This document shows, piece by piece, positions 51,539 through 58,981 of a stretch of DNA of 64,000 nt. The translations under genes and the position numbers were made by a program. Origin of the DNA: Pseudomonas californiensis (GTDB lineage: Bacteria; Pseudomonadota; Gammaproteobacteria; Pseudomonadales; Pseudomonadaceae); the NCBI RefSeq assembly GCF_021147775.1, contig NZ_JAGTPK010000030.1, forward strand, positions 1 to 64,000. Direction: 5' to 3'. Below the pieces are notes generated by a model. It made no database searches. It saw only the letters and a program-made list of their open reading frames with translations, and was not told the origin of the DNA. Within the stretch, counting starts at the first letter, position 1. Each line of letters begins with the position of its first letter.

Positions 51539-52798
51539 TTACCAGAGCGCGATGTCGTAAGTGACATAGAGGCGATTACTGTCACGACCGCGAGCAAAGT
51601 CCGAGCGGTAAACGTAATTGCGCAGTTTCACGCCCAAACCTTTGAACGTCCCACCCTGAAGCACATACGCGAGTTCGGCGTCCCGTTCCCACTCACTCAA
51701 TTGCGCCGAGCCGGACTTGCCGTTGTCACCACTCAGGTATCGAGTCGAGAACGTCAGGCCGGGTATGCCGACTTTTGCGAAGTCGTATCCGTAGCTGAGC
51801 ATCCAGGTCTTTTCGTCTTCTTCGATAAACTTGCCTATTCCGACATTACTGAAGGAGTAAACCGTCGCGCCGTTTATGTACGGCAAGCCGGCTTCGCCAT
51901 CCAGTACCTGATAACCGCCGCCGAAACTGTGTCCGGCGATGGCATAGGTCAATTGACCACTCAGCATATCGTTATCGATCTTGCCGGAGCGTCCCGTGCC
52001 AGCGTCATCGCTATGGAAGTAACGAAGGTCGCTGGTAAGCACCCCGCTGCCCAAAGGAAGGTCATGCTGAATGGACGCAAAGTGTTGGCGGTAGAAGTTC
52101 TCGAGTTCTCCGTAGAAATAGCTCAGGCGGATATTCTTGCCCAGTTTGTAATCGCCACCCGCATAGGAAAAGTCCGAGCCCCTGCCGGTAAAGCCGTCCG
52201 GAATTATCGAGCGGCTGTCAGATGAGTCGCGCAACTTGAACTGATCCAGATGGCCGCCAGTGAGTGTCAGGTTATCGATGTCGGTGCTGGTGAACTGGGC
52301 GCCCTGATAGGTCTGAGGCAACAGTCGGGCGTCGTTGTAGATCAGCACCGGAGTTTTGGGTAACAACGTGCCGTATTTGACGGTGGTTTTTGAAAAGCGC
52401 GCCTTGACCGCAGCCCCAATGCTTGAGAATTCATCGGCGGCACGTCCGTCCGCGTGCACCGGGAGCAAACCAGTGCCGCTTCGCCCTTTGCCGGAGTCCA
52501 GTTTGACGCCCAGCAATCCTGACGCGTCCAGACCGAAGCCTAATGTTCCTGGCGTGAAACCCGACTGGTAGTCCAGCAGGAAGCCCTGCGCCCATTCGGT
52601 TCGTTCACTTTTGGCGGTACGGGCAGCGTTTGCACTCAAACCGTTTTCATCGCGGAAGTTCTCGTTGAAATAGACGTTGCGCAGCTGCAACTTGAGCTTG
52701 CTGTCTTCGATGAACCCTGCAGCGTCGACGCCCGCAAAAGGCAGTACACCCAGCAGCGGAAAAAGGGTCGCACGTGTTGTAAATAGACTCATGCTCAC
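51539..52798 (-). CDS. OprD-family outer membrane porin
   Basis: 419 aa with a signal peptide (about 1-26, ending VDA) and an 18-strand-type barrel of the OprD/OpdK family: early KLQLRNVYFNENFRDENG, WAQGFLLDYQSGFT, and a C-terminal LYVTYDIALW ending in an aromatic residue as needed for outer membrane insertion. Such porins take up particular carboxylates, benzoates or amino acids. The two carriers upstream (a CitMHS and a DctA type) suggest a tri- or dicarboxylate. About 80 bases separate it from the CitMHS gene, on the same strand. Confidence 0.9.
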   Translation of the reverse strand: MSMSLFTTRATLFPLLGVLPFAGVDAAGFIEDSKLKLQLRNVYFNENFRDENGLSANAARTAKSERTEWAQGFLLDYQSGFTPGTLGFGLDASGLLGVKLDSGKGRSGTGLLPVHADGRAADEFSSIGAAVKARFSKTTVKYGTLLPKTPVLIYNDARLLPQTYQGAQFTSTDIDNLTLTGGHLDQFKLRDSSDSRSIIPDGFTGRGSDFSYAGGDYKLGKNIRLSYFYGELENFYRQHFASIQHDLPLGSGVLTSDLRYFHSDDAGTGRSGKIDNDMLSGQLTYAIAGHSFGGGYQVLDGEAGLPYINGATVYSFSNVGIGKFIEEDEKTWMLSYGYDFAKVGIPGLTFSTRYLSGDNGKSGSAQLSEWERDAELAYVLQGGTFKGLGVKLRNYVYRSDFARGRDSNRLYVTYDIALW

Positions 52799-52879
52799 TA
52801 CTCATTGTTGTTATTGAAGATGCATTGATCCGCCCACCCCTTTCAGGGCGTGTATCCAGAGGAGTATTTGAAAAAGGGA

Positions 52880-54184
52880 TCAGACGAACAACGTTATCGC
52901 GCCGGTCAACAGTGCCAGGGCTGTGACCACCAGCGAGGTCAGAACTGCCCACTTGACCGTGGCCTTCTGGAAGTCGCCAATGTCGCGGTCGATCATGCCC
53001 ACCAGCAACAGGGTCGAGGCCACCAGCGGGCTCATCAAATGCACGGGCTGGCCCAGAATCGATGCTCTGGCGATCTCCAGTGGGCTGATGCCGTAAGCCG
53101 CTGCGGCGTTGGCCAGGATCGGAACCACGCCGAAGTAATAGGCATCGTTTGACAGCACAAAGGTCAGCGGCATGTTGGTAAGGGCAACCACCAACGGGAA
53201 CAGATGACCCCATTCCGGTGGAATCCAGGCAACCAGCGTTTGCGCCAGCGCGTCGACCATCTTGGTGCCCGAGAAAATCCCGGCGAACACACCGGCGGCG
53301 AATACCAGAAGGACGACCGTCATCGCGTTGCCTGAGTGCGCCAGGATGCGCTCTTTCTGAATGTCCAGCTGCGGATAGTTGATCATCAGCGCCAGTACGA
53401 AGCCGATCAGAAACAGAACCGCGGAATGCATCAAGCCCATCACCAGCGCGACCATCACAAGGATGACCAGTGCCAGATTGACGTAGGCCAGCTTCGGTCG
53501 TTTGTGCGGTGCGTTACCGAGGATCTCTTCGATGTAACACTCGCCTCCTCCGCTTTGCAGCTGCACGTTGCCGATGCGCTTGCGCTCCGCACGGCCAAGC
53601 AGAAATGCAGTGAACACCACCCAGGCCGCGCCGCCGACCATGGTAGGCAGCAACGGAATGAAGTACTCCCCGGCATCAAGGCCCAGCGCAGCAATGGCGC
53701 GTGTGGCCGGACCGCCCCATGGGGTCATGCCGCTCATGATGCTCAGCGACAGCATGGACACAATCCCGAGGATCATCGGGTTCATGCCGATGCGCTTGTA
53801 CAGCGGCAACATGGCCGCGCAGGTAATCATATAGGTCGTCGTGCCATCGCCATCCAGCGCCACGGTCAATGACAACAGCGCTGTGCCGACCGCAATTTTC
53901 ATCGGGTCACCGTTGACCCGTTTCAAAATCTTGCGAATCAGCGGGTCGAACAACCCGGAGTCGATCATCAGGCCGAAAAACAGAATGGCGAACAACAGCA
54001 AAGCAGCGGAGGGAGCGACCATTTTCAGGCCATCCAGCATCATCTTGCCGGTGGTGCCGCCAAAGCCTCCAATCACGGCAAATATGATCGGGACGATGGT
54101 CAGAGCGACAATCGGCGACAAGCGTTTAGACATGATGAGGTAGGTGAATACCACCACCATGGACAAGCCAAGGAAGGCAAGCAT
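52880..54184 (-). CDS. CitMHS-family citrate/metal symporter
   Basis: 434 aa with about 12 hydrophobic helices, of the CitMHS family (metal-citrate:proton symporters). Landmarks: an early GGFGGTTGKMMLDGLK segment, SLTVALDGDGTTTYMIT, GMTPWGGPATRAI and ALTNMPLTFVLSNDAYYFG. It would carry citrate or a similar tricarboxylate such as an aconitate. It lies between the OprD porin and a DctA-type carrier. Confidence 0.87.
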   Translation of the reverse strand: MLAFLGLSMVVVFTYLIMSKRLSPIVALTIVPIIFAVIGGFGGTTGKMMLDGLKMVAPSAALLLFAILFFGLMIDSGLFDPLIRKILKRVNGDPMKIAVGTALLSLTVALDGDGTTTYMITCAAMLPLYKRIGMNPMILGIVSMLSLSIMSGMTPWGGPATRAIAALGLDAGEYFIPLLPTMVGGAAWVVFTAFLLGRAERKRIGNVQLQSGGGECYIEEILGNAPHKRPKLAYVNLALVILVMVALVMGLMHSAVLFLIGFVLALMINYPQLDIQKERILAHSGNAMTVVLLVFAAGVFAGIFSGTKMVDALAQTLVAWIPPEWGHLFPLVVALTNMPLTFVLSNDAYYFGVVPILANAAAAYGISPLEIARASILGQPVHLMSPLVASTLLLVGMIDRDIGDFQKATVKWAVLTSLVVTALALLTGAITLFV

Positions 54185-54240
54185 AGGGCTGTTCTCTTTT
54201 TGTTATTGACAGTTATGTAAGCGCAGGCGAACCCTGCCAG

Positions 54241-54275
54241 GCCTGTCGGTCATCGCTGGGCGACGCTCGACAGGC
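54241..54275 (-). terminator. hairpin between DctA-type and CitMHS genes
   Basis: GCCTGTCG (54241-54248) pairs with CGACAGGC (54268-54275), with TCGC/GCGA inside. It lies 50 bases after the DctA-type stop codon and 57 before the CitMHS start on the minus strand, so it may separate two transcripts or modulate read-through. Confidence 0.45.
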
Positions 54276-54324
54276 TCGGAGGTGTGTCGGGGTTATAGGG
54301 ATGTGTCGGGTGGTGCCAGCGAAC

Positions 54325-55632
54325 TCAGATGCGCTCGGCCGCTCGAGGTGTTTCCCATTGAGCGAGTTCCGGAGCGGTGGTCGCGGCCTTGCCGTCGAGC
54401 CTTTGCATCAATACCTGGCGATCACAGGCATTTTCGGAGAGCGAAATCACTACGGTTGCAACTGCATTGCTCGCCAGGCTGGTGAGCGCCCTTGCCTCGG
54501 ACATGAAGCGATCGATGCCGATCAGCAAGGCCAGCCCCGCCAACGGGATGTCGTGAATCACGGTCAGCGTCGATGCCAGCGCGACGAATCCGCTGCCGGT
54601 CACGCCGGCAGCGCCCTTGGATGAGAGCAACATGATCGCCAACATGGTCAGAGTCTGGGTCATGCTCAGTTCGATGTTGCAGGCCTGAGCAATAAAGATG
54701 GCGGCCAACGACAGGTAGATTGCTGTCCCGTCCAGATTGAATGAATAGCCTGTCGGCAACACCAGACCGACGACACCTTTCTTGCAGCCCAGCGCTTGAA
54801 GCTTTTCAAGCATGCGCGGCATTACCGGTTCGGTGGACGACGTACCGAGCACCACCAGAAACTCCTCCCGGAAGTAACGCAGCAGCTTCCAAAGGCTGAA
54901 GCCATGCGCCCGGCAGATTCCGCCCAGCACCACGAAGACGAAGAAACCGCAGGCGATGTACAGCGTCATGATCAGCTTGGCGAGTGATCCCAGCGAAGTA
55001 ATGCCGTACTGGCCCACGGTGAAGGCCAGCGCACCAAACGCTCCTAACGGGGCGAAACGCATCAGGTATGAAAATATCTTGAACACCATGTGCGAAGCCG
55101 ACTCGAGCACGTCAAGCACCGGCTTGCCGCGCTCGCCCAATGATGACAGCGCGAAGCCTGACAGCACGGCGATGAACAGCACCGGCAAGACCTCACCTTT
55201 ATTGAAGGCGCCGATAAACGTATCCGGAATGATGTGCATGAAGAAATCAACTACGCCCAGCTTCGCTGCAGACTCGGTGTATTGCGACAACCCGGCAGTG
55301 CTCAGTTTAGTGGGATCAATGTTCATCCCGACACCGGGCTTGATCACATAGACCGCCACCAGCCCGATAAACAGACTGATCACTGTCAGACCGAGAAACA
55401 GCAGCATCGTCTTGCTCAACAAACGGCCCAGCGAGCGCTTGTCGCTCATTCCGGCGATGCCAGTGACGATGGTGCAAAACACCACCGGAGCAATCATCAT
55501 CTTGATGAGTTTGATGAACGCGTCGCCCAATGGTTTGAGAGCAATCGCCTGTTGAGCCCAGAAGTGCCCGACCAGCACCCCGAGGACTACCGCGCAGAGA
55601 ATCTGAAAGTAGAGCGATTTTGCGATTTTCAT
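54325..55632 (-). CDS. dicarboxylate:cation symporter (DctA family)
   Basis: 435 aa, same family and length as the carrier at 20476-21783 and clearly related (FIKLIKMMIAPVVFCTIV, LGTSSTEPVMPRM, PTGYSFNLDGT, with the canonical NLDGT here). Its neighbours (porin, CitMHS, isomerase) suggest a second substrate form of the same pathway. The start follows a weak GGTGATGCATC; no better one is seen. Confidence 0.87.
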   Translation of the reverse strand: MKIAKSLYFQILCAVVLGVLVGHFWAQQAIALKPLGDAFIKLIKMMIAPVVFCTIVTGIAGMSDKRSLGRLLSKTMLLFLGLTVISLFIGLVAVYVIKPGVGMNIDPTKLSTAGLSQYTESAAKLGVVDFFMHIIPDTFIGAFNKGEVLPVLFIAVLSGFALSSLGERGKPVLDVLESASHMVFKIFSYLMRFAPLGAFGALAFTVGQYGITSLGSLAKLIMTLYIACGFFVFVVLGGICRAHGFSLWKLLRYFREEFLVVLGTSSTEPVMPRMLEKLQALGCKKGVVGLVLPTGYSFNLDGTAIYLSLAAIFIAQACNIELSMTQTLTMLAIMLLSSKGAAGVTGSGFVALASTLTVIHDIPLAGLALLIGIDRFMSEARALTSLASNAVATVVISLSENACDRQVLMQRLDGKAATTAPELAQWETPRAAERI

Positions 55633-55712
55633 GATGCATCACCCATTATTGGTGTTGTTCTGATGCGATAACGCAGATACGTCAGGTAAAACACAGCACA
55701 GCCATCGAGCAC

Positions 55713-56795
55713 TCAGCCCGCGAGCAACTGCACGCCGGGCGCATAAACTTCGCCGGAAAACAGGCGTCGTGCGGTCCGGACCACCGAGGCGCGAATGGTT
55801 TGCCCATTGTCACCTACGTAGGCCAGCGCCACTTGAATCGAACCGCTCGGGTGTTCTATCCGAACCTGCTGCAAACGGGATTCTCCAGAGGCACCCAGCA
55901 ACTTCGCGACCACGGTTCCTTCGCTGACACAGGCCGTCGCCAATCCGATCGATCCGGTAATAGCCAACGCTCTATGACAGTTATGCGGCATGAAGTAACG
56001 AACCTTGAGGGTGCCGCCATCGCTCGGCAGCGACACCAGAACAGGCTTCGGAATGACCTTGTCGCTCACATCGCCCAGGCCCATTGCCATACCGGCGCGC
56101 AAGCGTAACGCTTCGAGCTTGCGCAGAAAATCCTTGTCGGCATCCAGCTCCGCAGGTGTTTCATTACCGTATTTGCCCAGTAGCGAAGCGTCGATGATGA
56201 CCATCGGCATGGCCATGTCGATACAGGTGACCGGCACGCCATCGAAGTAATCCGTCTGCTGGCCTGTAGGGAACAGCTTGCCGGTTTTACTGCCGGCAGC
56301 GTCGAGAAAGGTCAGTTGCACGGGTGCTGCTGAACCTGGGACGCCGTCTATGCGGGTCTGGCCTTCATAACTCACCTGACCGTTCGGCGTATGGACATCG
56401 GCACACACAAACGTGCCGGTATTGAGGTTGCGAATTCGTACCTGCGTCACCTCCCCCGTTGCCTTTACCAGGCCTTGCTCGACGGCAAACGGCCCGACGG
56501 CGCAGAGCATATTGCCGCAGTTGGGCGCTGTGTCTACACGGCGTTGGGAAACCATGACCTGAACGAACAGGTAGTCGACATCCGCATCTGCGTGGGTCGA
56601 GGGGCTGACGATGGCAACCTTGCTGGTTTGCGGGCTTCCGCCGCCGATACCGTCAATCTCCAGCTCATGGCCGGACCCCATCACTGCGAGCAGTAGCTCA
56701 TCACGCTCGTGGCTTGAAGAAGGCAGGTCGCTGGCAAGAAAGACCGGCCCCTTGGAGGTGCCGCCGCGCATGAGTACACAAGGAATCGGTTGCAT
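55713..56795 (-). CDS. GalD/PrpF-type isomerase (4-oxalomesaconate tautomerase-like)
   Basis: 361 aa, the length of Pseudomonas GalD. The PrpF fold is marked by MRGGTSKGPVFLASDLP at the N-terminus, the substrate site NCGNMLCAVGPFAVE with the active Cys (about 105), and FMPHNCHRALAITG with a second Cys. PrpF proteins isomerise methylaconitate or trans-/cis-aconitate, and GalD converts keto-enol forms of 4-oxalomesaconate in gallate breakdown. No galA, galB or galC is next to it, so an aconitate isomerase role fits the tricarboxylate carriers better, but the two cannot be told apart here. The ATG at 56795 was chosen over one 28 codons upstream that overlaps the promoter. Confidence 0.85.
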   Translation of the reverse strand: MQPIPCVLMRGGTSKGPVFLASDLPSSSHERDELLLAVMGSGHELEIDGIGGGSPQTSKVAIVSPSTHADADVDYLFVQVMVSQRRVDTAPNCGNMLCAVGPFAVEQGLVKATGEVTQVRIRNLNTGTFVCADVHTPNGQVSYEGQTRIDGVPGSAAPVQLTFLDAAGSKTGKLFPTGQQTDYFDGVPVTCIDMAMPMVIIDASLLGKYGNETPAELDADKDFLRKLEALRLRAGMAMGLGDVSDKVIPKPVLVSLPSDGGTLKVRYFMPHNCHRALAITGSIGLATACVSEGTVVAKLLGASGESRLQQVRIEHPSGSIQVALAYVGDNGQTIRASVVRTARRLFSGEVYAPGVQLLAG

Positions 56796-56813
56796 AAAAT
56801 CTGACTCTTGTTG

Positions 56814-56914
56814 ATCAATTGGGTTAATTGATGTGTTGAAAGCAAGAGTCACACGGATTTTTGACCTTATCCAATGCAAAGATCGTAGTTATTATTCCAC
56901 TTATTGGAATAATA
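56814..56914. promoter_or_regulatory. control region with two inverted repeats
   Basis: Between the GalD-like gene and the divergent LysR gene lie two inverted repeats: ATCAATT..AATTGAT (56814-56832, 7-bp arms, 5-bp spacer) and a stronger one, TATTATTCCA/TGGAATAATA (56890-56899 and 56905-56914, 10-bp arms, 5-bp spacer). Both have the T-N11-A design of LysR boxes. They are the best candidates here for LysR operators. Confidence 0.75.
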
Positions 56915-56962
56915 GCGCTGCTCGCTTTTCACCCTCGCTCAATGATCGACAAGGAAAATAAA

Positions 56963-57853
56963 ATGGAATATGAGCTTCAAGATATTCGATCATTCGTGAA
57001 AATCGCCGAACTGGGGAGTTTTCATGAGGCGGCTGAAGTGCTGCATATTTCTCAGCCGGCCCTTACCCGGCGTATCAAGAAGCTTGAGCAGGGTCTTGGC
57101 ACCTCTTTGCTGGACAGAACCACTCGAAGGGTCAGCCTGACCAGTGTCGGTCGTGATTTCTTCCCCAAGGCGCGTCGACTGCTGGATGATTTTGAAGATT
57201 CAATTCTCAACATTCGCGAGCTGGCAGAGCGACAGATAGGTCAGGTCACCCTCGCCTGCATCCCGACCGCCGCGTTCTATTTCTTGCCCAGCGTGATTCG
57301 TCTGTACAACGAGCGCTACCCCAAGATCCGCATCCGCCTGCTGGACCTGAGCGCCAACGAGGGTCTGGAGTCGGTGTTGCGTGGCGAGGCAGATTTCGGC
57401 ATCAACATGATGAGTGGACAGCACCCGGACATCGAGTTCATACCGTTGGTGAAAGAGCCATTTGTACTCGCCTGCCGACGTGACCATGAACTGGCGAAGC
57501 GCGAGTCAGTCGCCTGGAACGAATTGAGTGAGTATCGGCTGATTGGCGTCGGTCGGCTCAGCGGCAACCGGATGATTCTCGACCATGCGCTGGCAGGGCT
57601 GAGCTGGCGTCCGAAATGGTTCTATGAAGTGCAACATCTGTCGACCTCGCTGGGCATGGTCGAGGCCGGCCTCGGTATATCCGCAATGCCAAGCCTGGCG
57701 ATGCCCGCCCACGACCATCCAACGCTGGTCAGCGTGCCGCTGGTAGATCCGGTAGTGCAAAGGACACTTGGGTTGGTCTCACGCCGAGGCGCGTCACTCT
57801 CTCCAGCTGCGGAGAAGTTCGTTGCGATGCTGCTTGAGCAGTGGCCTCAGTGA
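56963..57853 (+). CDS. LysR-family regulator of the carboxylate genes
   Basis: 296 aa: HTH (FVKIAELGSFHEAAEVLHIS, QPALTRRIKKLEQ, about 9-50) and effector domain (about 90-290). The ATG at 56963 has AAGGA seven bases upstream; the open frame upstream covers a promoter with palindromes and is not coding. Divergent from the GalD/PrpF-like gene, so it probably activates that gene together with the carriers. Confidence 0.87.
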   Translation: MEYELQDIRSFVKIAELGSFHEAAEVLHISQPALTRRIKKLEQGLGTSLLDRTTRRVSLTSVGRDFFPKARRLLDDFEDSILNIRELAERQIGQVTLACIPTAAFYFLPSVIRLYNERYPKIRIRLLDLSANEGLESVLRGEADFGINMMSGQHPDIEFIPLVKEPFVLACRRDHELAKRESVAWNELSEYRLIGVGRLSGNRMILDHALAGLSWRPKWFYEVQHLSTSLGMVEAGLGISAMPSLAMPAHDHPTLVSVPLVDPVVQRTLGLVSRRGASLSPAAEKFVAMLLEQWPQ

Positions 57854-57889
57854 CCGAAACTGCCGGTGCGAAACCTTGCATTCAAGACC

Positions 57890-58519
57890 TTACTGGTCGC
57901 GTTGCTGCTCCAGCGCCGAGGCGCGCTTCCAGCTGTCCAGTGCGGTGAGACGTTGCAGGTAGGCATTGAGGTTCGGGTAGTGCTGCGCCTCGCCCAACTG
58001 TTCGATCACTGTGACGGCGACATACGCCAGCATGAAATCGGCGCCGGACAAGCTGTCGCCCAGGATAAAGGCCTTGTCTTTCAGCTCGCCGTCCAGAAAG
58101 CCCAGTACCTTATCGAACTCAGTCTGGGTGTAGCCGTCCAGGAACTTCAGTTGGGTTCCGGCATTGGCTTCGAACTGGCTGAATATCTTGAGCAGCACAG
58201 GCACCATCGCCGAGCTTTCAGCGAAGTGAATCCATTGCAGATAGCGAAGGTAATCCGCAGTCGCGAACTCAGGTTCCAGATGCGGGGCGTAGCGGCGAAC
58301 AAGATACTCGACGATGGCGCCTGATTCGACGAGCACTTGCCCATCGATTTCGATCACGGGTGATTTGCCCAGCGGGTGAATGCTCTTAAGCGAGTCCGGC
58401 GCCAGATGTGTGACCGGGTCGCGTTGATAATGCACCAGCGCATAGGGCTGACCTATCTCTTCGAGCAGCCACAGAATGCGCAGCGAGCGCGATGCGTTCA
58501 GGTGATGAAGTATGATCAT
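57890..58519 (-). CDS. glutathione S-transferase
   Basis: 209 aa: N-terminal thioredoxin-like domain (LHHLNASRSLRILWLLEEIG with the catalytic Ser, and the IHPLGKSPVIEID cis-Pro and the VESGAIVEYL GSH-binding turn, about 65-75) and all-helical C-terminal domain. It resembles YfcF/Gst3-type bacterial enzymes. A frame runs on upstream but the ATG at 58519 begins at the conserved start. Cytosolic; conjugates or reduces electrophiles. Confidence 0.9.
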   Translation of the reverse strand: MIILHHLNASRSLRILWLLEEIGQPYALVHYQRDPVTHLAPDSLKSIHPLGKSPVIEIDGQVLVESGAIVEYLVRRYAPHLEPEFATADYLRYLQWIHFAESSAMVPVLLKIFSQFEANAGTQLKFLDGYTQTEFDKVLGFLDGELKDKAFILGDSLSGADFMLAYVAVTVIEQLGEAQHYPNLNAYLQRLTALDSWKRASALEQQRDQ

Positions 58520-58602
58520 GTCTGGCCTCGGTAATCGGCGGTGGGACTTACGTCGGCCTGGCCTTGAGGGCGGGCACGCGTTTGAGCGGTACGACGATTC
58601 GG

Positions 58603-58905
58603 CTATCGCAGCTGGCTGGTTGAACGTCGAACGATCTTGATCGAATGCTTGAGGTTCGGTTTGCGTGTCACGCTGATTGCGCGTTGCGTCACCGTGTCGA
58701 TGGTGATGTTCCAGAAGCCGGTACTCGGGACCGGGATCTTTGCAGGGAACTTGTCGAACGCACCGCCATGGTAAGTGTGGCGGCCGCCATTTTTGAAGCT
58801 GCGAAAATTGGCGTCGTTCATGAGCCGAATATTGCACGTGTTCGAACACTCGATGACGACGATGTCGTCTTCATTGAGGTGCTCACGCTGGTGAATGAAT
58901 TTCAT
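58603..58905 (-). CDS. DUF1883 protein
   Basis: 100 aa, nearly all of it one DUF1883 domain (starting MKFIHQREHLNEDDIVVI, with SNTCNIRLMNDANF, and FDKFPAKIPVPSTGFWNIT). The domain is of unknown function and in other proteins occurs fused to TIR-type signalling domains; here it stands alone. A frame extends 61 codons upstream but overlaps the next gene's end; the ATG at 58905 starts the conserved domain. Confidence 0.8.
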   Translation of the reverse strand: MKFIHQREHLNEDDIVVIECSNTCNIRLMNDANFRSFKNGGRHTYHGGAFDKFPAKIPVPSTGFWNITIDTVTQRAISVTRKPNLKHSIKIVRRSTSQLR

Positions 58906-58981
58906 GGCGGTCTCTGCGGGTACTGACGCGCCAGAATACCACGCAGTCGGCCCGCCGACTCGACGGGCCTTGAGCAGGGGG

